Notes under the pieces: generated by a model
What the model was told of the DNA's origin: nothing
The model's input: the letters and a program-made list of their open reading frames with translations, nothing else
The model's database searches: none
Shown: piece by piece, positions 55,766 through 63,738 of the stretch
Layout of the letters: every line of letters starts with the position of its first letter
Numbering within the stretch: position 1 is the stretch's first letter
Source: Sodalis glossinidius str. 'morsitans'
GTDB lineage: Bacteria > Pseudomonadota > Gammaproteobacteria > Enterobacterales > Enterobacteriaceae
DNA: 64,000 nt
Direction: 5' to 3'
NCBI RefSeq assembly: GCF_000010085.1
Contig: NC_007712.1
Coordinates: 1,736,001-1,800,000, forward strand
Program-made: the position numbers and the translations under genes

Positions 55766-57136
55766 TTATTTTAATTCGTCAACCATTGTCGTGGCGCGGC
55801 CGATATAATTAGCTGGCGTCAGCGTTTTTAGCCGTACTTTCCCCGCTTCCGGCAACGGCAGATTATCAATAAAGGCTTGCATACCCTCAGCATCGACGCG
55901 CTTGCCGCGGGTAAGCTCTTTCAGCTTCTCGTACGGTTTTTCAATTCCGTAGCGGCGCATCACCGTCTGTATGGGTTCAGCCAGGACTTCCCAATTGTTG
56001 TCCAATTCTGCCAGCAAATAGGCTTCATTCACCTCCAATTTACTGATTCCTTTTAGCGTAGACTGGTATGCGATAAGTGCATAACCCATCCCGACACCTA
56101 AATTGCGCAGCACGGTGGAATCGGTCAAATCCCGCTGCCAGCGCGAAATGGGCAGTTTTGCCGCCAGGTGATTCATCACCGCATTCGCCAGGCCAAGATT
56201 CCCTTCCGAGTTCTCGAAATCGATAGGGTTCACTTTATGCGGCATGGTCGAAGAACCGATTTCGCCGGCGACGGTGCGCTGTTTGAAATGATTGAGGGCG
56301 ATATAACCCCACACGTCACGGTCAAAATCGATAACGATAGTATTGAACCGCGCAATGCAGTCAAACATTTCGGCGATATAATCATGCGGCTCGATTTGAG
56401 TAGTATAGGGGTTCCAGCCAATACCGAGCCCGGTGACGAACTCCTCGCTGAACCGATGCCAGTTCACTTCGGGATAGGCGACCATATGGGCATTATAATT
56501 GCCGACGGCGCCGTTAATTTTGCCCAGTATCTCTACTCGTTCCAACTGACGATATTGCCGCGTCATACGATAGGAAACATTGGCCACTTCTTTGCCCATA
56601 GTTGAGGGCGTCGCCGGCTGTCCGTGGGTGCGCGATAGCAGGGGGATATCGCGATAGCGTTCGGCCAGCGCCGTTACCGCCGCGATAATCTCGCGCCAGG
56701 CCGGTAGCAGAACGGATTCGCGGGCGGTGGCTAGCATCAGCGCGTGGGAAAGATTGTTGATATCCTCGGAGGTGCAGGCGAAATGGATGAATTCACTTAC
56801 CGCCTGCAGTGCCGGTTGCCCGGCGACCTTCTCCTTCAAAAAATATTCTACCGCTTTCACATCATGATTGGTGGTACGTTCAATGATTTTGATGCGCTCG
56901 GCATCCTCTACGCTGAAGTTCGCGACAATGGCGTCAAGGAAACCGTTTGCGTGGTCGTCAAAAGGGGGGACCTCTTTAATAGCGTCAAAGGCGGCCAGCT
57001 TTTGCAGCCAGCGTACTTCCACCTGTACGCGAAATTTCAGCAAACCGAATTCACTGAAAATAGCGCGTAGCGGACTGACTTTGTCGCCGTAGCGGCCGTC
57101 TATAGGCGAAACGGCGGTCAGAGAGGATAATTCCAT
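55766..57136 (-). CDS. purB: adenylosuccinate lyase
   Basis: Acts twice in purine synthesis, releasing fumarate from SAICAR and from adenylosuccinate. 456 residues from ATG 57136 with CAGGAG 9 bp upstream, the E. coli length. Motifs: SPIDGRYGDK, ERTTNHDVKAVEYFLK, FACTSEDINNLSHALML, LSRTHGQPATPSTMGKE, the mobile signature loop EIGSSTMPHKVNPIDFENSEGNL with the catalytic Ser, and QRDLTDSTVLRN. An internal PurR operator is visible. Cluster order mnmA-hflD-purB as in E. coli. Confidence 0.97.
   Translation of the reverse strand: MELSSLTAVSPIDGRYGDKVSPLRAIFSEFGLLKFRVQVEVRWLQKLAAFDAIKEVPPFDDHANGFLDAIVANFSVEDAERIKIIERTTNHDVKAVEYFLKEKVAGQPALQAVSEFIHFACTSEDINNLSHALMLATARESVLLPAWREIIAAVTALAERYRDIPLLSRTHGQPATPSTMGKEVANVSYRMTRQYRQLERVEILGKINGAVGNYNAHMVAYPEVNWHRFSEEFVTGLGIGWNPYTTQIEPHDYIAEMFDCIARFNTIVIDFDRDVWGYIALNHFKQRTVAGEIGSSTMPHKVNPIDFENSEGNLGLANAVMNHLAAKLPISRWQRDLTDSTVLRNLGVGMGYALIAYQSTLKGISKLEVNEAYLLAELDNNWEVLAEPIQTVMRRYGIEKPYEKLKELTRGKRVDAEGMQAFIDNLPLPEAGKVRLKTLTPANYIGRATTMVDELK
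56936..56952 (-). promoter_or_regulatory. PurR operator inside purB coding region
   Basis: ACGCAAACGGTTTCCTT on the minus strand covers codons 62-67 of purB, the same codons and nearly the same sequence as the E. coli purB operator at which PurR acts as a roadblock to elongating RNA polymerase. Confidence 0.65.
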
Positions 57137-57155
57137 CGATTGCGACTCCTGGAGA

Positions 57156-57785
57156 TTAAGTATGTGAAAGTATCTGTTTAGCTTTTTTGAACAATCGGTT
57201 GCGGGCGAACATAAGCTGAAATCTGCCGCCGCCAACCTGCTGCCACAGCACGGCGGAGCGGATGCCTGCCAGCAGTACGGCGCGCACTTTGGCCTGAATC
57301 TGTGTGTTTTGCAATACCACCGGCGCGCCGGTGACCTGAATACGCGGTCCGAGCGGGCTGATGATGTCCACATAAATGCTGGCCATCGCGCTGATAAGCG
57401 TGTCCGACAGTAAATCAAAATGGCTGAGCTGACGGTCAAGCGCGTCGATGCGGCGGCTTAACTCCGCCTGCGCGCCACGATTACCGTTCAGCTTGCGTTC
57501 AAGCACTATCAGCCCCAGAGTATACCAGGTCAGCTCGGCGCCCAGTCCCTCGCGCGACGACGCATTCAGCACGTTCTGCAGCGTCTCCAATCCCATCCGC
57601 AGATTGGCCGGGTTATCGCCGTAGACCGCGCGCACCGACGGCGGATTCAAATCCAGCAGACTCTGGAGCGAGACGCGCAGCGGCGGCTCATCGCACTGGC
57701 TTTGATGTGCGAGCTGCTGTACCAGCCGCGCGCTCTGGCACACGCCCGCCAGCGCCAGCGTAATGTCGAAATAATTCTTGGCCAA
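57156..57785 (-). CDS. hflD: HflD, regulator of lysogeny and lambda CII
   Basis: Membrane-associated protein that in E. coli binds phage lambda CII and blocks its DNA binding, thereby lowering the frequency of lysogeny. The start is taken as the TTG at 57785 (MAKNYFDITLALAGVCQSARLVQQLAHQ), which matches the E. coli start and has CAGGAG 6 bp upstream; the in-frame ATGs at 57803 and 57821 lie before that site. 209 residues (E. coli 213). Conserved ISPLGPRIQVTGAP and RNRLFKKAKQIL. Between mnmA and purB as usual. Confidence 0.92.
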   Translation of the reverse strand: MAKNYFDITLALAGVCQSARLVQQLAHQSQCDEPPLRVSLQSLLDLNPPSVRAVYGDNPANLRMGLETLQNVLNASSREGLGAELTWYTLGLIVLERKLNGNRGAQAELSRRIDALDRQLSHFDLLSDTLISAMASIYVDIISPLGPRIQVTGAPVVLQNTQIQAKVRAVLLAGIRSAVLWQQVGGGRFQLMFARNRLFKKAKQILSHT

Positions 57786-57943
57786 GATGACTCCTGTATC
57801 CATCCCTGAGGTTAAGTCCACCCGTCAGGCGTCCGGTCAACGGCGCGCCAGGCGCACAACGCTTGCGTGATCATGCCATAAAAGTGCTTTCAAACACAGC
57901 AGCAAGCGCCGCGCCTGACGGCACCCTGTGCTGCGGGTGCGTC

Positions 57944-59053
57944 TTAGTGACTTAAGGGTTGGCGCGCTTCTATTATCCCGCCGCCCAAACAGCGTTCCGC
58001 CAGATAAAACACCGCCGATTGGCCCGGCGTGACGGCGGTGACGGGCTGGTCGAAGGTCACCTGCAAACGTCCGTCCGCCTGTGGCGTTACCAGACAAGCT
58101 ATATCGGGCTGGCGATAACGGATTTTCACCGTGCAGCGCAGCGCTTCGGTAAGCGGTTCCCGTTCAACCCAGTGTAGCTGACCTGCGGTAAGACCGGTAG
58201 ACATTAGCCGTGGATGCTGGTGGCCCTGAGCGACAATCAGCCGGTTATGGTCAAGATCTTTATCTACCACATACCAGGGATCCTCGCTGCCGTCGCGGGT
58301 TCCGCCGATGCCCAATCCTTTACGCTGACCCAGAGTATGGTACATCAGCCCCTGGTGGCGACCCACCTCCTGGCCGTCAACCGACACGATCGCCCCCGGC
58401 TGCACCGGCAGGTAGCGGCCGAGGAAATCGCGAAACTTCCGCTCGCCAATGAAACAAATGCCGGTGGAATCCTTTTTGGCGGCCGTCGCCAGGCCAAGAT
58501 CAGCGGCAATGCGGCGCACTTCTGGTTTCGCCAGTTCCCCTATTGGAAACAGGCAGCGCGCGAGCTGCGCATGGCCCAGAGTATATAGAAAATAGCTCTG
58601 GTCTTTATTATCATCCAGACCGCGCAGCAGGCGGCTTTTGCCGTTCACGTCGGCGCGGCGCACGTAATGGCCAGTGGCGATATAGTCGGCGCCGAGATCG
58701 TCGTCGGCGAACTCCAGGAACGCTTTGAATTTAATTTCCTTATTGCACAGAATATCCGGATTGGGGGTGCGGCCCACCTGGTATTCGGCGAGAAAGTGCG
58801 CGAAAACGTTATCCCAATATTCGGCGGCGAAATTGACGGTATGCAGCGCGATACCCAAGGTATCGCACACCGCCCTGGCATCGGCCAGATCGCTTGCCGC
58901 GGTGCAATACTCCTCGTTGTCGTCCTCCTCCCAGTTTTTCATGAACAGTCCCTCCACCCGATAACCCTGCTGCTGTAGCAACCAGGCGGAGACGGAAGAG
59001 TCGACACCGCCGGACATGCCGACGATTACTTTTTTTTGACCATTATCTGACAT
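57944..59053 (-). CDS. mnmA: tRNA-specific 2-thiouridylase
   Basis: Adds sulfur to U34 of tRNA-Glu, -Gln and -Lys. 369 residues (E. coli 368). PP-loop GMSGGVDSSVSAWLL at the N-terminus; catalytic cysteines in TPNPDILCNKEIKF and KKDSTGICFIGERKF; the central and C-terminal beta domains (GLMYHTLGQRKGLGIGG, AVTPGQSAVFYL, CLGGGIIEARQPL) are intact. First gene of the mnmA-hflD-purB series. Confidence 0.97.
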   Translation of the reverse strand: MSDNGQKKVIVGMSGGVDSSVSAWLLQQQGYRVEGLFMKNWEEDDNEEYCTAASDLADARAVCDTLGIALHTVNFAAEYWDNVFAHFLAEYQVGRTPNPDILCNKEIKFKAFLEFADDDLGADYIATGHYVRRADVNGKSRLLRGLDDNKDQSYFLYTLGHAQLARCLFPIGELAKPEVRRIAADLGLATAAKKDSTGICFIGERKFRDFLGRYLPVQPGAIVSVDGQEVGRHQGLMYHTLGQRKGLGIGGTRDGSEDPWYVVDKDLDHNRLIVAQGHQHPRLMSTGLTAGQLHWVEREPLTEALRCTVKIRYRQPDIACLVTPQADGRLQVTFDQPVTAVTPGQSAVFYLAERCLGGGIIEARQPLSH

Positions 59054-59233
59054 GGGATTCTCACGAACGGGATGACCGCCGCGCGTTGCGCGGCGCAGTA
59101 AAACAGGCGGCGTATTTTATCATGATCGACCCCCGGGCCGCCACCTTCGGCCGTGCGGGCAATGGCTACGCCCTGCTACGGCAACGGGGGGGCGCGGCGC
59201 GCCGCTCATACGGCCTCGCCGGAATCGTGACCG

Positions 59234-59682
59234 TTAGAATGGCCAGTTGAACGCCTGGAGCAGATCCAGCGGCAGGCGCTCGCCGCGCTGATAACAACGA
59301 AGACTCTCCGCCACCAGCGGCGTAGCGCAGCTGATTGGAGGAGAAAATGGATTCAGCCGGCAGCCACAGGCAGCGGTCGATATCGTCATCCTGCGGGATA
59401 GCCGTCACGCAACGCGGCAGATAAAATGGCGAACAAAAACCGCAGAAAAGGGGTGTTATCGGGCGCAATCCATTGATATATCTGCAGCAGCGCCTGGGGC
59501 AAGGCGCGAATACCCGATTCTTCCCACAATTCACGCTGCGCCGCCTCAATAAGGGTTTTGTCCGCCTCGAGATGGCCGGCAGGCTGGTTCCAGCGCGGCT
59601 GGCCGTGAATCGTTTCCTCGACCACTAGAAACTGGCTCTCCGCCTGCACCACGCAGGCAACGGTAACATGGGGCTTGAACAT
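59234..59682 (-). pseudogene. nudJ: Nudix phosphatase NudJ, frameshifted
   Basis: HMP-PP and nucleoside-pyrophosphate hydrolase in E. coli. From ATG 59682: MFKPHVTVACVVQAESQFLVVEETIHGQPRWNQPAGHLEADKTLIEAAQRELWEESGI, with the complete Nudix box (G-x5-E-x7-REUxEExGU). After FLRFLFAI the frame is lost; the original ending continues in other frames (DDDIDRCLWLPAESIF, then SPLL..., FNWPF, stop at 59234-59236). The frame actually read gives only 98 of about 150 residues. The catalytic box is intact but the C-terminal third is not. Confidence 0.9.
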
Positions 59683-59716
59683 AGCGGCTCTTGTCCTCCG
59701 TGGGCGTTGAGAAACG

Positions 59717-60150
59717 TTATTTTAGAGTAATATCGCGCCACTCTCCCGGCACCAGACCGTCCAGGCACCAATCCGCGATTTGATAGCGAATCAGCCGCAG
59801 CGTCGGATGTCCGATGTCTGCGGTCATGCGGCGCACCTGGCGGTTTTTCCCCTCAACCAGCGTCACCCGCAGCTAGCGGGTAGGGATGGAGGCGCGCACG
59901 CGAATCGGCGGCGTTCGCGGCCATAACCATTCAGGCTGCGAAACGGCCTCCACGCCGGCAGGCAAAGTCAGCCCGTCTTTGAGCATCAGGCCTTCACTGT
60001 CCCGATACAGCCTACCTGCAGCATAAAAATCCTTGAGAGTAGCGCGACCGGCGTCATCGCTGAATTGAGGAAGCACGTCATAAGGTTTATTGAACAGGAT
60101 AACACGGGGGACCCTGCGTTGACGCGGGTTGACGGCGGTGATGGCGCATA
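59717..60150 (-). pseudogene. rluE: 23S rRNA pseudouridine(2457) synthase RluE, deleted and interrupted
   Basis: Fragments in order: PRVILFNKPYDVLPQFSDDAGRATLKDF, a deletion, YAAGRLYRDSEGL (the family has GRLDRDSEGL, so the catalytic Asp is replaced by Tyr), a deletion of about 40 residues, LKDGLTLPAGVEAVSQPEWLWPRTPPIR, an in-frame TAG where the family has Trp, then LRVTLVEGKNRQVRRMTADIGHPTLRLIRY to a stop at 59717. The N-terminal part is also frameshifted. Loss of the catalytic aspartate makes this a clear pseudogene. The next gene in E. coli, icd, is not in the window. Confidence 0.93.
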
Positions 60151-60479
60151 ACGCTGGGCTTTTTGCTAATGGGAATGTCTATGTCAGCTTCACGGAACCG
60201 TGAGTATACCGAATTCACCGTGCGGCAGCGGCAAAAAAAGCGGGCCTGCAGGCCCGAAAAAAATGGGCAAACTACAAACTTGCATGTGGAGCACTAACTC
60301 TAAACAAGGGATAGGCATTTTGCTTCACGGTGGCAAATTAATAGTTAAAAATTTTGATGTAGGAGCATTATCGACATATTAGCGGGCTGATGCGATGGGT
60401 GTGGAAAGCGTACAGCTCCAGCGGATGATAACCTCGGGCGCGATCGTAGGCAGCTTGCATGGCGCGCCAGCGGACGACG
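60151..60479. other. intergenic stretch with bidirectional terminator-like palindrome
   Basis: The perfect 16-bp palindrome CGGGCCTGCAGGCCCG (60241-60256) is flanked by seven A on each side, so it can terminate transcription in both directions. A 60-codon plus-strand ORF over it (60200-60382) has no recognisable content and is not called. Confidence 0.5.
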
Positions 60480-60655
60480 TCAGAACAAGGCGAATAACAG
60501 CATTACTGGCAGGCTCATCGGCCAGGTCAAATGATTTTTGCAGTAAACAGACGAATGCGTAGGGAAGGATCCTGACTGAGCAGGAAGGTAACGGGTGCTG
60601 CAATTAACAGTCCGATAAAATAAATATGTGTTAACGCTTCCCAGGCGGGGGACAT
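60480..60655 (-). pseudogene. GhoT/OrtT-family membrane toxin, frameshifted
   Basis: From ATG 60655 the frame reads MSPAWEALTHIYFIGLLIAA then FLLSQDPSLRIRLFTAKII and a TGA. One base further the text continues as WPMSLPVMLLFALF and a stop at 60480-60482. E. coli GhoT and OrtT are 57-residue inner-membrane toxins that end in TWPMSLPVALLFSLF / TWPMSFPVALLFSLF. Length (58 codons when the missing base is restored), two hydrophobic segments and the C-terminal signature all agree. No GhoS-like antitoxin is seen beside it, as in solitary OrtT. The single missing base near 60527 inactivates the second helix. Confidence 0.8.
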
Positions 60656-60850
60656 AGCTTTACCGATCCTGTTTGGATTGAGAGCGCGGAGTGTAGCCGC
60701 TAAGCGCGTGTGACGCAATCAGCCGCGCGGCATAATGTGGGCATCGAAACGGGTGGGGCGCTATGCACAGGATAGCGCCATTAAAACATTAGCTTTTTAA
60801 TTCAGCTTGTTACAAGCTATCGATCGGAATTACTCGAAATTCGATCGAAA

Positions 60851-61914
60851 TCATTCAATCTCAGCCCACTCCGACCCTCTTACATCCCGGTACTTATCTG
60901 TCATCTCGGATGACTTGTGTCCTAGCAATTTTTGCGCATAATCCCTACCTTTCTCATCGGTGTAAAGTCGCGCTGCCAAACTTCTGATTTCATGAAATGG
61001 GGGAGGGTTACGTTCCCATGTTAGATGCCTTGTGAGCTTTCCGAAATCCAGCGGAGAGTGTTTTCGCAGAAAATTTCTCATGTCCTGCATCGGCGACAAT
61101 ATGCGCTCCGCTGTTGTTTAATGTCCTAAACCGGTTTAGTACATCAGAAAGACATAAGTTGAGACAGTCGATGCGGGTTGTCTCGGAGAACGCAAGCAAT
61201 CATGCCTGTTTTCGCCTGTTTAATGTAAAGACGTCCGTCTTTGATATCCTCCCAGCGTAGTGCTTGTATATCCCCTAAGCGTTGACCGGTGACTAAAGCA
61301 AGATCAAGGCAAGGGCCGACCCATGCAGGTAATGTATCCGCTGCCTTGCGTATAAGCTTCCACGCATCCAAGGTTATGCGTTCCCGTTGAATATCTATAC
61401 GTTGGTTTCGGGTGGCTTCGGCTGGATTGCTTTTGAGCAGCCCCTCAGCAATCGCTTCACGAAACAGGTCACGTAACAACGCTCTGATGCAGTTCGCCAT
61501 TGTCACTTTCCCCGCCTTTGCCCATTGGTACAGGAAGTCGGCAATGTCTTTGGTTTCTACTTTCTGAATAGCAAACTTGCCCAAGTAGGCGTTAACGGCC
61601 TTCAGGTATTTATTATACTCACTCATCGTTTTCGGCTTAAGCTTTCGGCTCTCCAATATTTCCAGATAACGTGTAGTCCATTCGTTAACTGTGGTCGCCT
61701 GTGTGCCGCTGATGCTGTCAACGAGCGGTGATTGCTTTGATGAGCCATAAATCGCCATATTAGCCGCGATAGCTTGCGTAATGGCCTCGCGACGATTGCA
61801 TCCTAGGCCATATTCTTTTCCCGTGCGTGGGTCACGGTAGCAGATGTAGCCGCCATTGCGGGGTTGCAGGTTTGGCGGCAAATCGCGGTTCTTATGGCTT
61901 CTCCGGCGTGCCAT
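60851..61914 (-). pseudogene. int: lambda-type tyrosine integrase, two frameshifts
   Basis: Starts at ATG 61914 (MARRRSHKNRDLPPNLQPRNGGYICYRDPRTGKEYGLG, the lambda Int arm-binding domain). Core-binding and catalytic parts follow. Active-site residues are all present but in three frames: Arg in VTGQRLGDIQALRW, Lys in IKQAKTG (frame 1); after a shift near 61200 SETTRIDCLNLCL ... KTLSAGFRKAHKASN (frame 2); after a shift near 61016 PPPFHEIRSLAARLY (HxxR), LLGHKSSEMTDKYRDVRG (His, Tyr nucleophile) to 60851 (frame 3). Full length is about 354 residues against 356 in lambda. It marks the left edge of a lambdoid prophage that can no longer excise on its own. Confidence 0.93.
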
Positions 61915-62131
61915 GTTTTATCCTCGATACTAATGATGGTGGAGTTGCGCTAGACGGGTAAAATGTATCGTTACGACTTAGCCTTGTGGCCGTTTCGTCA
62001 ACCAAATATTCCTGTCCTTCAAATATTGCTAGAGGGCGAAATTTTCCCGTTCTGACGGCCCTCCTAATCGTTTCCATACAGCGCGGACGGGCTTGCCGCC
62101 GATTCCATTCGGATAATGTGATGTATGCCAT
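61892..62131 (-). CDS. xis: excisionase
   Basis: 79 residues: MAYITLSEWNRRQARPRCMETIRRAVRTGKFRPL ... GQEYLVDETATRLSRN, the winged-helix fold of lambda Xis (72 residues). It overlaps int by 23 bp, as in lambda, where xis and int overlap in one leftward operon. Intact although its partner is broken. Confidence 0.9.
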   Translation of the reverse strand: MAYITLSEWNRRQARPRCMETIRRAVRTGKFRPLAIFEGQEYLVDETATRLSRNDTFYPSSATPPSLVSRIKHGTPEKP

Positions 62132-62215
62132 TATTTGCCTCTGCTAAATCAAGCCGCTGCGCCGTTCGTCATGACGGCGAGCAGGCGGGGGAATGGCGAA
62201 TCGTAGAAATAGAGT

Positions 62216-62232
62216 TGCACACCTGGTGTGCA
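62216..62232. repeat. perfect 17-bp inverted repeat upstream of xis
   Basis: TGCACACC-T-GGTGTGCA, an operator-like palindrome about 85 bp before the xis start and 44 bp after the stop of the 90-codon ORF on the same strand. It may bind a phage repressor or Cro-like protein; no direct evidence. Confidence 0.55.
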
Positions 62233-62275
62233 GTGGTGAGGTGATTTCAGGCTGCCATGCGACAGCCGGGGTTAT

Positions 62276-62548
62276 TTATTGCATGGTCGCTTGAATCCGA
62301 TGCAGCGCACCATTTACCAGAGAGGCCAGTATTTCCTCTTTTGGCAGTCCAGAACGAATGCCTTCCTCATATTCCCCAATAAGCTTGCAGTCCGCTTCAA
62401 ATTGTGTTTGTCGGATATCATCTTTAAGCAGCCAGCATTCTGTATCGGCCTGATTTTCCATGCGGATAATGCGGTTTTCCAGTTTTTTAATTTCTTCGAT
62501 AAAGCAGGTCTCCCGGCGAGCGAGTAATCCAGTGAGTAAACCATTCAT
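62276..62548 (-). CDS. small phage protein of unknown function
   Basis: 90 residues from ATG 62548 with AGGTGAAAC upstream. Charged and probably helical, with a coiled-coil-like core (IEEIKKLENRIIRMENQAD) and a C-terminal GLPKEEILASLVNGALHRIQ. Typical of early-region lambdoid ORFs between xis and the recombination genes. Family not recognised. Confidence 0.65.
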   Translation of the reverse strand: MNGLLTGLLARRETCFIEEIKKLENRIIRMENQADTECWLLKDDIRQTQFEADCKLIGEYEEGIRSGLPKEEILASLVNGALHRIQATMQ

Positions 62549-62565
62549 GTTTCACCTCAATAGCG

Positions 62566-62739
62566 TTAATGTGAGTTGGAAAAGCGCCGTAGATTTCGTT
62601 TTTCTAAAATCATACCTAATTTATCGGCTTTACGCTGAGCCTCATAAGCATTATGAATGATTGCTCCGTCGGGGAATTGCCATGCAGTACCACTGGCATT
62701 GTAAAAGCGAACCATTATTTTATGGCTATTTGTGTCCAT
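62566..62739 (-). CDS. small phage protein of unknown function
   Basis: 57 residues from ATG 62739, chosen because CAGGAG lies 6 bp upstream; a longer reading to 62799 lacks a binding site. Basic, single domain-like (VRFYNASGTAWQFPDGAII, then AYEAQRKADKLGMILEKRNL). Runs in the same leftward unit as its neighbours. Family not recognised. Confidence 0.65.
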   Translation of the reverse strand: MDTNSHKIMVRFYNASGTAWQFPDGAIIHNAYEAQRKADKLGMILEKRNLRRFSNSH

Positions 62740-62818
62740 GTTGAACTCCTGTATTACAGATAGCCTACTCCCTGACCGAGAGTCAGCCATGAATTGCATT
62801 AATCTGTAGGGTTAGAAT

Positions 62819-63727
62819 CTAAAAGGGGATATTATCATCAAACGGCGGTGGAGCTTCATCACTTACTGTCGGTTTATTTTGCTGAGGCCGTCCCTCCTGT
62901 TTGCTGGTGAAATCAATCTCATTAACAATAACGACCGGCGTTGATTTCTCGGTGCCGTCTTTGGCTGTCCAGCTTTCGAGAACGAATTGCCCTGTAACGG
63001 TTATTTTCGTCCCTTTGGTGAGATAACAGGGTAATTTCTCTGCTCTTGCCCCAAACATACGGCACTGTACCCAAGTGACTTTTTCATGCTCGCCATATCC
63101 CTGCTTGACTGGCAATGAATGCTGCGCCGTACCATTCAACGGCTTCCAGATTTTTCCAAATTCTATTTGGAGTTCATGTAATGATTGAACAGTCATTGCC
63201 TGCTCGGTGAAGGATTTAAGAATATCATCTGGTGTAGGTGCTGCCACTTCATGCACTTCAGCATCGGCATCAATAGCTGTTTCTTCCGTGGGTATGCAAA
63301 AAGCTTGAAAGGCAGCATATTTGTAAGCAATGGACATCGCCTCGCCATAGGTCGTCACGGTGTGTTTTGAGCCGTCTTCTGTTGCAACAAAGTCAAATTC
63401 AGCTTTGACCGTAACATAAAACAGTACACCGCCTTTTGTGGTTGCTCTTTCGGTCACCGTCCGCTCAACAATTTGGGGAAGAATGACCAGCCCATATTTT
63501 GCCAGTACCGGAGCCAGTGCAGTATAAACTTGGTCAATCCCCCAAAATCTAAATCCTTGCTGAGCGTTCTTTCCTTGCGCGCCGAGAGACGCGGCAACCG
63601 ATCCGACACCACTAACGTCTGCGGCGGACCCGTCGCCTTCAATATGGTAGGTTTTCCCGATCTCGAACTGATAACCACGGCAAGTCAGGTCGGCGTTAAA
63701 GCCTTTGTAGGCAATGATTTTGGTCAT
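62819..63727 (-). CDS. fusion of DUF7666, ERF recombinase and phage SSB pieces
   Basis: One open frame of 302 residues holds three unrelated phage parts. Residues 1-32 (MTKIIAYKGFNADLTCRGYQ, GKTYHIEG) look like the start of a DUF7666 protein. Residues about 42-195 are an ERF single-strand-annealing recombinase (SVAASLGAQGK, IDQVYTALAPVLAKYGLVILP, TTKGGVLFYVTVKAEFDF, YKYAAFQAFCIPTEE); the conserved DSGDKATNK-type stretch between GEAM and SIAYKYA is missing. Residues about 203-302 are a single-strand DNA-binding protein lacking its first strand (SLPVKQGYGEHEKVTWVQCRMFGARAEKLP ... VIVNEIDFTSK) and ending in the acidic tip PPPFDDNIPF. Three in-frame deletions best explain it. AGGACAAAC precedes the ATG. 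Whether the product works is unknown. Confidence 0.85.
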   Translation of the reverse strand: MTKIIAYKGFNADLTCRGYQFEIGKTYHIEGDGSAADVSGVGSVAASLGAQGKNAQQGFRFWGIDQVYTALAPVLAKYGLVILPQIVERTVTERATTKGGVLFYVTVKAEFDFVATEDGSKHTVTTYGEAMSIAYKYAAFQAFCIPTEETAIDADAEVHEVAAPTPDDILKSFTEQAMTVQSLHELQIEFGKIWKPLNGTAQHSLPVKQGYGEHEKVTWVQCRMFGARAEKLPCYLTKGTKITVTGQFVLESWTAKDGTEKSTPVVIVNEIDFTSKQEGRPQQNKPTVSDEAPPPFDDNIPF

Positions 63728-63738
63728 GGTGTTTGTCC

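Noticed and set aside
60200..60382. 60-codon plus-strand ORF possibly marking the start of icd
   Set aside because: The text does not resemble isocitrate dehydrogenase, which E. coli has divergent from rluE; it runs through a terminator-like palindrome.
60656..60850. possible phage attachment core between the toxin remnant and int
   Set aside because: An attachment site is expected here but the other prophage end is outside the window, so no repeat pair can be shown.
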